This document shows, in pieces, positions 56,644 through 64,000 of a DNA stretch of 64,000 nt. The translations under genes were made by a program, and so were the position numbers. A model generated the notes under the pieces. It ran no database searches. It was not told where the DNA came from and was given only the letters and a program-made list of their open reading frames with translations. Numbering within the stretch: position 1 is the first letter of the stretch; each line of letters starts with the position of its first letter. Origin of the DNA: Pyrus communis (taxonomy: Eukaryota > Streptophyta > Magnoliopsida > Rosales > Rosaceae); contig NC_084803.1 in NCBI RefSeq assembly GCF_963583255.1, positions 26,758,428-26,822,427 of the forward strand. The letters run 5' to 3'.

Positions 56644-59600
56644 TCAGGGATGCTCCCCCTGATACGTATCTCCCCCTGATTCCGCATTTTCCAAATTTAG
56701 CTGTTTGGTAAGTCGACGTAATCCGATGCCTTGCACTAACTTCTGAAATGTGCACTTTGGTAGAGATTTGGTGAACAAGTCTGCCAGATTTTCATTTGAA
56801 CGGATTTGTCTGACTTCAATAACTTTAGCCTTCTGAAGCTCATGTGCACTGAAAAACTTTGGAGATATGTGTTTAGTCTTATCGCCCTTGATGAATCCTT
56901 CCTTCATTTGGGCAACACAGGCTGCATTATCTTCATGGATGACAGTTGGATTGTCTGTCTTCGAAGTTAGACCACATGAATTCCGGATATGATGGATCAT
57001 TGATCTTAACCAAGAACATTCACGACTTGCTTCATGTAAAGCAAGTATTTCTGAATGATTTGAAGATGTAGCAACTAATGTTTGCTTGGTTGAGCGCCAT
57101 GAGATTGCTGTATCTCCATTCTTAAACACATATCCAGTTTGTGAGCGGGCTTTATGCGGATCAGAGAGGAAGCCAGCATCTGCATATCCAACAAGGACCT
57201 GGTCATCTGTGGAGTTCTTTGAGTAGAAGAGACCCATGTCTGTTGTCCCACGAAGGTATCGCAATACATCTTTGATACCCTTCCAATGGCGAATTGTTGG
57301 AGCAGAGCTATACCTTGCTAACAAATTAACTGAAAAAGCTATATCTGGTCTAGTACATTGTGCTAAATACAACAAAGCACCTACTGCACTCAGATATGGT
57401 ACTTCTGGACCAAGGACCAGCTCATCATCTTCTTTTGGACGAAATGGATCTTTCTTAATGTCCAAAGAACGAACGACCATTGGCGTGCTTAGTGGATAAG
57501 CCTTGTCCATACCAAATCGCTTCAGAATTTTTTCAATGTAAGCTGATTGGTGGACCAAAATTCCACTAGCACAATGCTCGATCTGCAAGCCGAGACAATA
57601 TTTTGTTTTTCCAAGGTCTTTCATTTCAAATTCGCTTTTCAGATATTCAGCAGTTTTATTGAGCTCTTCAGGAGTCCCAACTAGATTCATATCATCAACA
57701 TATACTGCCACTATAGCGAATCCAGAATTGGATTTCTTAATGAACACACAAGGGCAAATAACATTGTTGATATACCCTTCTTTGATCAAATACTCACTGA
57801 GACGATTATACCACATTCGTCCAGATTGCTTCAGACCATACAATGATCGCTTTAATTTGATCGAGAGCATACCTCGTGGTTTATTACTTGTTTCAGGCAA
57901 CTTAAGTCCTTCAGGGACTTTCATATAGATGTCAGTATCTAATTCTCCATATAGATACGCAGTGATGACATCCATAAGTCGCATGTCAAGTCTTTCTGAA
58001 ACCACTAAACTTATTAAGTAACGGAACGTAATTGCGTCCATTACAGGAGAGTATGTCTCCTCATAATCAATTCCAGGTCTTTGAGAAAAACCTTGTGCAA
58101 CGAGTCGTGCTTTGTATCTTGCGATCTCGTTTTTCTCATTGCGTTTCCTTGTGAATACCCATTTGTAACCCACGGGGTTTACACTAGGCGGGGTTTGGAC
58201 TACTGGTCCAAAAACATTCCGCTTTTCCAAGGAATTTAATTCTGCCTGGATTGCATCTTTCCACTTAGGCCAATCCTGTCTCTGTTTGCATTCATCAACA
58301 GAACGGGGCTCAATATCATCACTTAAGATGATTTCAGTGGCTACTGCAAATGCAAACATATCATCGATGATTATTTCATTTCGATCCCACAATTCATTTG
58401 TACATGCATAATTTATGGAGATTTCTTTGCTTTCATGTACTTCTGTCTCTTCAGGGACAGATGTCTCATCAAGGACATTTTCTTTTTCTGGAAGTCCAGA
58501 ATGATGAATTGTGGATGTATCATTCATTTTCTCTTCCTGAATGATTTCATTTGGATTCAGTTGTGCCCTCGACTTTCTCTTTCGAGGAGCTGAATCTTTT
58601 GAACCTTGGGGTCTACCACGCTTCAGGCGTACACCAGATGAATCATTTGCTGCCACTTTATTTTGTCCAACAGGGACATCAATTTTTGCAGGTGCATTTG
58701 CAGCTGGTATATGTGATTTTGTCACTTTCATAGCATCATTAAATGCATCTGGCATTTGATTGGCAATGCTTTGAAGATGAACGATCCTTCTCACTTCATT
58801 TTCACATTGAATGCTGCGAGGATCAAAATGAGACAAGGTGGGAACAACCCATGTCAGCTCTTTCCGTTCTTCTGGAACGGTCTTTTCTTCCCCTAACGAC
58901 GGGAAAATTGTCTCATCAAAGTGACAATCAGCAAAACGAGCTGTAAACATATCACCTGTCAAGGGTTCCAAATATCTAATGATAGATGGTGAATCAAAAC
59001 CCACGTAAATTCCCAGTCTACGCTGAGGTCCCATTTTAGTGCGTTGCAGCGGTGCAATAGGCACATAAACAGCACAACCAAAAACTCGTAAATGGGAAAT
59101 GTTTGGCTGATGTCCAAACACGAGTTGTACTGAAGAGTATTGATGGTTGGCTACAGGTCTCAATCGAACCAATGATGCAGCATGTAAGATGGCATGTCCC
59201 CATGCAGAGACTGGCAATTTGGTTTTCATAAGCAGAGTGCGAGCTATTAACTGAAGCCGCTTGATCAATGCTTCTGCTAAACCATTTTGAGTATGGACAT
59301 GAGGAACAGGGTGTTCAAAATCAATGCCCAATGTCATGCAATAATCATCAAAGGTTTGAGACGTAAATTCACCAGCATTATCAAGTCGGATTGACTTAAT
59401 GGGATAATCTGGGAACTGTGCTCGTAACTTAATTATTTGAGTAAGAAGTCTCGCAAAGGCTACATTCCGAGTAGACAAGAGACAAACATGTGACCATCGG
59501 GTAGATGCATCAACCAAAACCATAAAATATCGAAATGGTCCACATAATGGTTGAATAGGCCCACAAATATCCCCTTGAATTCTTTGTAGAAATGATGGGG

Positions 59601-60249
59601 ATTCAGCATCAACCTTTAGTTGAGATGGTCTAATTACCAACTTCCCTTGAGAACAAGCTTTGCAAGGGTTATCATTTAAGGCAGCAATGTGTCTGCTCAC
59701 TAATGGATGTCCATTAGAGTTGGTAATGATCCTACGCATCATGGTAGATCCTGGATGACCCAGACGGTTATGCCAAAGCATGTAAACCTTTGAATCAATG
59801 AACTTCTGGTTCATGACAGTATGTGATTCAATTGTCCTTATGTATGTATAATATAATCCACTCGACATACCATGCAACTTCTCCAATATACGCTTCTGGG
59901 TATCATTGGAGGTAATGCATAGATACTCCACATTTTCTGCACTTTTTGTTTCAATGTGGTATCCATTTAGACGTATGTCTTTGAAACTCAACAAATTTCG
60001 AGTAGATCGAGTAGCATACAATGCATTCTGTATGGACAATATTGTTCCATTTGGTAACATAATCTGGGCTTGCCCTGAACCTTGAATTACATCTGAAGGT
60101 CCTGATATTGTTGTTACCCCTACTCTTGTAGGTATTAAGCTTGAGAAATACTTTCGATCATGAAGTATTGTATGTGTGGTTGCACTGTCTGCAAGACAAA
60201 TATCTCCGCCATTTCTCATGTTCTGAGAATAACCACAATTTTTATCCAT
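56644..60249 (-). CDS. copia-2 Pol polyprotein (protease, integrase, RT, RNase H)
   Basis: 1201 residues from ATG 60249 with no internal stop. The protease motif lies right at the N-terminus (LADSATTH, D21). The pre-integrase segment reads MLWHNRLGHPG. Integrase has D227, D290 and E326, with 35 residues between the last two (DD35E). Reverse transcriptase starts near GYKWVFTRKRNEKNEIARYK, with YVDD at 850-853. RNase H contains LVGYADAGF and ends near RSNENLADLFTKSLP. Integrase before RT places it in Ty1/copia. The frame is separate from gag: 115 bases lie between, so expression needs splicing, re-initiation or bypass of the gag stop. In most plant copia elements gag and pol share one frame. 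Confidence 0.95.
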   Translation of the reverse strand: MDKNCGYSQNMRNGGDICLADSATTHTILHDRKYFSSLIPTRVGVTTISGPSDVIQGSGQAQIMLPNGTILSIQNALYATRSTRNLLSFKDIRLNGYHIETKSAENVEYLCITSNDTQKRILEKLHGMSSGLYYTYIRTIESHTVMNQKFIDSKVYMLWHNRLGHPGSTMMRRIITNSNGHPLVSRHIAALNDNPCKACSQGKLVIRPSQLKVDAESPSFLQRIQGDICGPIQPLCGPFRYFMVLVDASTRWSHVCLLSTRNVAFARLLTQIIKLRAQFPDYPIKSIRLDNAGEFTSQTFDDYCMTLGIDFEHPVPHVHTQNGLAEALIKRLQLIARTLLMKTKLPVSAWGHAILHAASLVRLRPVANHQYSSVQLVFGHQPNISHLRVFGCAVYVPIAPLQRTKMGPQRRLGIYVGFDSPSIIRYLEPLTGDMFTARFADCHFDETIFPSLGEEKTVPEERKELTWVVPTLSHFDPRSIQCENEVRRIVHLQSIANQMPDAFNDAMKVTKSHIPAANAPAKIDVPVGQNKVAANDSSGVRLKRGRPQGSKDSAPRKRKSRAQLNPNEIIQEEKMNDTSTIHHSGLPEKENVLDETSVPEETEVHESKEISINYACTNELWDRNEIIIDDMFAFAVATEIILSDDIEPRSVDECKQRQDWPKWKDAIQAELNSLEKRNVFGPVVQTPPSVNPVGYKWVFTRKRNEKNEIARYKARLVAQGFSQRPGIDYEETYSPVMDAITFRYLISLVVSERLDMRLMDVITAYLYGELDTDIYMKVPEGLKLPETSNKPRGMLSIKLKRSLYGLKQSGRMWYNRLSEYLIKEGYINNVICPCVFIKKSNSGFAIVAVYVDDMNLVGTPEELNKTAEYLKSEFEMKDLGKTKYCLGLQIEHCASGILVHQSAYIEKILKRFGMDKAYPLSTPMVVRSLDIKKDPFRPKEDDELVLGPEVPYLSAVGALLYLAQCTRPDIAFSVNLLARYSSAPTIRHWKGIKDVLRYLRGTTDMGLFYSKNSTDDQVLVGYADAGFLSDPHKARSQTGYVFKNGDTAISWRSTKQTLVATSSNHSEILALHEASRECSWLRSMIHHIRNSCGLTSKTDNPTVIHEDNAACVAQMKEGFIKGDKTKHISPKFFSAHELQKAKVIEVRQIRSNENLADLFTKSLPKCTFQKLVQGIGLRRLTKQLNLENAESGGDTYQGEHP

Positions 60250-60364
60250 GCTCTCTGAGTAAGAGAATCAGAATTAAAAGCAAGTTATAACAAGAAATTT
60301 ACATGCCACTTTTATTGAATCTGAAAATACTACAAGTTCAGCATAATAAAAGTACATTAATGAT
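60250..60364 (-). promoter_or_regulatory. copia-2 gag-pol spacer with poly(A)-like signal and 3' splice site
   Basis: On the minus strand, after the gag TGA, the spacer contains TTCAGATTCAATAAAAGTGG (AATAAA) and then a pyrimidine-rich acceptor TTCTGATTCTCTTACTCAG five bases before the pol ATG. A possible donor, GAA|GTATAT, lies at the end of gag. It could allow a short polyadenylated gag RNA and a spliced pol RNA. Inferred from sites only. Confidence 0.4.
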
Positions 60365-61423
60365 TCAATCAGACCGATATACTTCATTTCCCCTTTCCAC
60401 AATATAGTCTGAAACATCTAGATGAGTTGTGTTCAACTGCCCTGATAAGTCAAACACTGGATCAGGTATATCCATTGGTCTAGCCTGGTCGAGAAAGTTG
60501 GTCTCGACACCCTTCTCCTTGAGGGAGGCTTGATACAGATCCACTAGATGTTTTGGGGTACGACAAGTACGCGCCCAATGCCCATTGCCACCACACCTAT
60601 GGCAGGCTCCTTCAGGGTTTCTAGGAGCATTATTCATATGAGCTTTGCCTTTGTGGCGATTCGCATTTTTGAAGCTCGGGCTTGAATTATGCCTCGGAAC
60701 CTGGTGGTGAAACTGAACTCCATGATTCTTGCCTTTCCTATTCCATCGACCTCGCTTGTGGCCACGTCCTCGTTTATGATTATCACCACCAGAGGATGTG
60801 GCGTTCACTTCAAGGGAAGCAGCATTCACTTCTGGGAATGGTGCAGATCCAGTAGGTCGGGAATGATGGTTTTTCATCAGGAGCTCATCATTCTGTTCAG
60901 CTACTAAGAGCACAGATATCAGCTGGTTGTACTCAGTATAGCCTCGCGCTCTATACTGCTGCTGCAGGAGCACGTTGGAGGCATGAAATGTGCTGAGAGT
61001 CTTTTCCAGCATATGCTCCTCAGTAATAATATCCCCACAGAGCTTCATCTGAGAGGTAATTCTGAACAATGCAGAATTGTATTCTGCCACTGACTTGAAG
61101 TCTTGGATCCTCAGATGAGTCCACTCATAGCGGGCCCTTGGAAGAATCACCGTTGTTTGGTGATTGTATTTGTTTCTCAAGGCATTCCAGAGAGCTAACG
61201 GATCTTCAACCGTTAAGTACTCGCTCTTTAGCGCCTCATCAAGATGGCGGCGAATGAAAATCATGGCCTTTGCCCGATCTTGAGAGGATGAGTTGCTCTC
61301 TTCCATGATGGTATCTCCAAGATCCCCTGCTTCCAGATGGATCTTGGTATCCAGTACCCAGGTCAGGTAATTCTTCCCGGTAATATCCAGGGCAGCAAAT
61401 TCAAGCTTCGCCAAGTTCGCCAT
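60365..61423 (-). CDS. copia-2 Gag (UBN2-type capsid with CCHC zinc knuckle)
   Basis: 352 residues starting MANLAKLEFAALDITGKNYL, a typical start of plant copia gag (F.ALD..G.NYLTW). The capsid-like region includes EYLTVEDPLALWNALRNKYN and YRARGYTEYNQLISVLLVAE. A basic stretch (KRGRGHKRGRWNRKGK) precedes the zinc knuckle CHRCGGNGHWARTC at about 274-287. The frame ends EVYRSD before TGA. It packages element RNA in cytoplasmic particles in known relatives. Intact, with no frameshift. Confidence 0.93.
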   Translation of the reverse strand: MANLAKLEFAALDITGKNYLTWVLDTKIHLEAGDLGDTIMEESNSSSQDRAKAMIFIRRHLDEALKSEYLTVEDPLALWNALRNKYNHQTTVILPRARYEWTHLRIQDFKSVAEYNSALFRITSQMKLCGDIITEEHMLEKTLSTFHASNVLLQQQYRARGYTEYNQLISVLLVAEQNDELLMKNHHSRPTGSAPFPEVNAASLEVNATSSGGDNHKRGRGHKRGRWNRKGKNHGVQFHHQVPRHNSSPSFKNANRHKGKAHMNNAPRNPEGACHRCGGNGHWARTCRTPKHLVDLYQASLKEKGVETNFLDQARPMDIPDPVFDLSGQLNTTHLDVSDYIVERGNEVYRSD

Positions 61424-61583
61424 TTTCTTTTCTGAAAGAAAATGAGATGTGTAAGAACTTGCAATAATATGTATTCCTGAAGGAATATGATGTTAGAACT
61501 TCTGGTTCTTACAAATTTTTCATTTTGATCTTCAGGCCAAAATGATAAGCACTCGAAACTTCTGGCTCGAGATTTTCAGGGTG

Positions 61584-61907
61584 AATGAGAAGGGCGATCG
61601 TACCGCACCATTCTCATTGAAATAATGTAATATAGAATGTGCGATTATTCCGCACCACTCAAGTAACAGGAAAATTAAATATGCAGAGCAGCGTGGGCGA
61701 TTATACCGCACCACATAAAATTGCAATGAAATTAAACAGCAGGTAAATTCAAATATGCAGGGTAGGGTGTGCGATTATACCGCTCCACCTAAAAATTGCA
61801 GTAAAATTAAATCTGTAGTCCAAGATAGGCGATGATACCGCACCGTCTTGGATCGCAGTAAGAATAAATTTGCAGTTCAAGATGGGCGATTGTACCGCAC
61901 CATCTTG
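61584..61907 (-). repeat. copia-2 leader: six imperfect repeats, most with hairpin potential
   Basis: Six units share a core close to GCGATTATACCGCACC on the plus strand (TGGTGCGGTATAATCGCCCA on the element's sense strand). Cores lie at 61584-61618, 61639-61655, 61693-61714, 61763-61791, 61819-61852 and 61878-61907. GCG and CGC can pair around a 7-base loop. The arms outside differ between units yet are complementary in most: AATGAGAA/TTCTCATT in unit 1, GTGG/CCAC in 3, TCCAAGA/TCTTGGA in 5, CAAGATGG/CCATCTTG in 6. Units 2 and 4 pair less well. Spacers are TTGCAGTA-AAATTAAAT-like. Confidence 0.75.
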
Positions 61908-62161
61908 GATTGCAGTAGAATTAACATAAATAAATACTGGGTTAGTAATCAATCTCTACACCAAACAAGTAATCAAAGATGTATGTAACCGTTAGTTGGA
62001 GGACTATGAGCAGGCACGGAGCAAACAATTCGTCGCGAGGGTACACGGCGCAGTTGAGGCAGAGGAAGAAGATGAACAGTAAAAACTTAAAGGAAACATT
62101 TTTTTTTTCTTTCTTTCGTTCGTTCGGCGAAGAGAGATGAGAGAATAATTATATATAGAGA

Positions 62162-62176
62162 CTCGTGCTGATAACG
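62162..62176 (-). other. copia-2 primer-binding region
   Basis: On the minus strand CGTTATCAGCACGAG follows the 5' LTR directly. It differs from the TGGTATCAGAGC site of the other copia elements here, so the priming tRNA or tRNA fragment is not identified. Confidence 0.45.
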
Positions 62177-62546
62177 TGTTATAAAAGGATTAAAGTTTGA
62201 GAGATAACCTTTTAAGTGGTGGGTGCAAGGTAGATGTAAAATGCCATACTAAAATTATAGCACAGGCAGAAAATAAAAAGGCAGAGGAGTAGATGATGTT
62301 ACTGATATTTTTCTCTAGTTTTCTTTCTTCTTCTTATTTTCTTGTAACTTACAAACATGCGGAGTGCTCTATTTATAGAGCGTCTCCAAACTGATGCAGT
62401 TAATGCATCCTGAAATTTAAAACCTATCCTCTGACATTACAATTCACTTTCCAATTTCACTTTGCATGGGCATTGAAAACTTTGCCCATGCAGAAGACTT
62501 TTGCTTTGTGGGCATTCATTGCCATCAGACATTAGACTTTTCAACA
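62177..62546 (-). repeat. copia-2 5' LTR
   Basis: On the minus strand starts TGTTGAAAAGTCTAATG and ends CTTTTATAACA. It contains CTATAAATAGAGCA, a good TATA box, on the same strand (62369-62382), with the start of transcription expected about 30 bases downstream. Confidence 0.95.
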
Positions 62547-62551
62547 ATGTA

Positions 62552-62779
62552 TTATATTTTAAAAAGTTACAGTCCATTATGAGGAGACATTAACATAGGA
62601 CAATGTTTTTCATGTATTATCCAACTTATCAGTTTTATATTATATCAAACGCTTCATTATTTTTATATGACTGATTTCATGACAAGCCGAATACAACTTA
62701 GCATTTAAAACTAGTTTGAGACAGTTCTGTCGTAGGAACAAGCAGAGCCTTACACTTGCACTTTTGGAAGTATGGGATC
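62552..62779. other. AT-rich flank, no feature recognised
   Basis: Pre-insertion flank of copia-2 up to the LINE-like poly(T) run. Confidence 0.4.
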
Positions 62780-63115
62780 TTTTTTTTTTTTTTTTTTTCC
62801 TGAGTAAAGATACTTCTTCATTAACAACCAAAGAGAATACAAGCCAAGATCAACTGTCAACCGCAGGACCAGAGAGAAAGAAAGTATAACAAAGGAGAGG
62901 CAGGGAACTTAAGGACAGATAGAGGAGACTACTAGCATAGCTGAGTCACTGTCCTTAAGAACCATGCATCCAAAAGCTAAGTTAGTGTTGGCAAGGGTGT
63001 CCATCAATGGAAATGATATGGAATGGAGCAGATGGGGGCCTAGAAATCCAGACTTTTAGACACGTCCCTCTTCTACATTGCAAGGCGACCAATCAGCCAT
63101 CAAATTCGCTTGGTG
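62780..63115 (-). mobile_element. LINE-like 3' end (RNase H-type remnant with poly(A) tail)
   Basis: On the minus strand the sequence reads WVPHQANLMADW (compare HVPRQAN..AD.LA of plant LINE RNase H). It ends TTGTTAATGAAGAAGTATCT plus CAGG and a run of about 18 A (62780-62798). Stops interrupt the frame. 5' truncation is usual for LINEs. No target duplication was found. Confidence 0.45.
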
Positions 63116-63124
63116 GGGAACCCA

Positions 63125-63560
63125 GCTCTATTTAGGCCATCTCCAATGGAGATGGATATAGGGCTGTAGGGCAAAATTAAATCTGAAATGCTCCAAAATC
63201 CAACTCTAATGAATGGCTGGGCCAAAAAAAAAAAAGAGACCCACCAAGTCAAGTTTCAGCCCTTTGCCCATCGGGCTGGCCATTCTTAGTCAGCCAGGTA
63301 GCCCGTTTGAGGGGCCCTTTTAAAAAAAAAAAAAATAGAACTTCTAATTTTTTTTCCCCTATAAATACCTAAGCCATTTCCACACCATTTCTCACTCGTT
63401 TTCATTTTTTTCTAAGTTCTAGATCATCCCTTTCCCGCAATGGATCCTAGGGAAAAATGTTGCTAAATTTATACCATCCGCTATTTCATATATGATTACG
63501 GGTTGAACCAAAACAAAATAACTACCTAAAAATGTAAACCGGGCTTTTATTAATTTAATT
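63125..63560. other. MITE-like start and AT-rich flank
   Basis: GGCCATCTCCAATGGAGATG at 63137 is a short palindrome like many MITE ends, followed by GGGCTGGCCA-type sequence. No matching second end is visible. Confidence 0.3.
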
Positions 63561-63576
63561 GGGTTTAAGGAATTTA

Positions 63577-63869
63577 TGTCACATTCTGACCCGGACCCCC
63601 ACCACATCCCGGGCTCGACTCTACCGTAGTACGATATTATCCACTTTGGGCCCCAACCACGCCCTCACGGTTTTGTTTCTGGGAACTCACACGAGAACTT
63701 CCCAGTGGGTCACCCATCCTAGGATTGCTCTCGTGTGCTACTCGCTTAACTTCAAAGTTCTGATGGAACTCGAAGCCGGTGAGCTCCCAAAAGACCTTGT
63801 ACTAAGAAGGTGGGCATGTACATGTAAAGCATAGAGGATCCACTCCCCTAGGCGATGTGAGATGTTACA
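63577..63869 (-). mobile_element. Cassandra TRIM, solo LTR
   Basis: 293 bases from TGTCACATTCTGACCCGG to GATGTTACA, flanked by ATTTA (63572-63576, 63870-63874). The 5S-like block (plus strand GGTCACCCATCCTAGGATTG, then CTCGCTTAACTTCAAAGTTC) is present. Somewhat diverged near 63810-63835. Confidence 0.9.
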
Positions 63870-63874
63870 ATTTA

Positions 63875-64000
63875 TATATTGATAATAATTTCTAAAACCC
63901 TCTTGGAGCTAGTGGGTTGGCACAGACACTGGATCGAAATCGCGCTGGTATGTATTCTTGTCATCAGCCACTTGCTTGACCATTCATTTACCGAGCTATT
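63875..64000. other. Window end, no feature recognised
   Basis: Short flank beyond the Cassandra LTR without recognisable content. Confidence 0.4.

Larger units (their letters stand above)
56054..62546 (-). mobile_element. Complete young Ty1/copia retrotransposon ('copia-2')
   Basis: LTRs of 370 bases (56054-56423 and 62177-62546) with TG...CA ends enclose gag, pol and leader. The target duplication is ATGTA (56049-56053, 62547-62551). By eye the LTRs differ at two positions (near 56126/62249 and 56304/62427), so insertion is recent. Gag and pol are each uninterrupted. It may be active. Confidence 0.95.

Overview
The window is plant nuclear DNA from a eudicot. The evidence is a subgroup-6 R2R3-MYB exon, split genes with GT-AG introns, a plant-type P450, four Cassandra TRIM elements carrying a 5S-rRNA-like segment, and a dense nest of LTR retrotransposons. 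The MYB and the element families would fit Rosaceae (apple or pear type), but that is inference. Only about 3 kb looks like host gene sequence; most of the rest is mobile DNA.

Layout. 1-600: last exon of an anthocyanin-type MYB. 866-1400: foldback MITE. 2039-4370: PIF/Harbinger-like element (TAA target duplication) carrying fragments of a PPR gene. 4691-5990: CYP71-type P450 pseudogene. 6177-12304: intact, very young Ty1/copia element ('copia-1'; TSD AGCCA). 12885-14786: six-exon minus-strand gene that I can join into a 239-residue Borealin-like protein. 15310-24285: MITEs, two Cassandra copies, a gypsy relic, a hAT relic, a 31-bp minisatellite and AT-rich DNA.

24290-48420 is a transposon nest. 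A Ty3/gypsy integrase relic (V, 47713-48420) abuts an LTR of a second gypsy element (W). A Tat/Retand-like gypsy element (Y, 25080-45639, minus strand, TSD AGGCT) lies inside W. Y contains a complete copia-type element Z (29851-38980, TSD TAGGA) placed in its reverse-transcriptase motif, a truncated Z-family LTR, a solo LTR of a further family X (39453-41937, TSD GCCCA), and a Cassandra element in its gag (43449-44092, TSD CCATG). Y also carries a spliced open reading frame on the strand opposite to pol. A second Z-family solo LTR (51580-55596, TSD CAATC) again has an X solo LTR inside it (52139-54340, TSD ATATG).

56054-62546: second young copia element ('copia-2', minus strand, TSD ATGTA) with separate intact gag and pol frames. 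Its 5' leader holds six imperfect repeats; most can form a hairpin with a constant core and variable but self-complementary arms. The window ends with a LINE-like 3' end and a fourth Cassandra LTR.

Most interesting observations: the copia-2 leader hairpin array; the copia-1 LTR that supplies its own start codon and splice donor; the gene-fragment-bearing Harbinger-like element; the antisense spliced ORF of Y; and element Z, whose LTRs are almost identical although its coding region is ruined. All boundaries, TSDs and mismatch counts were read by eye.
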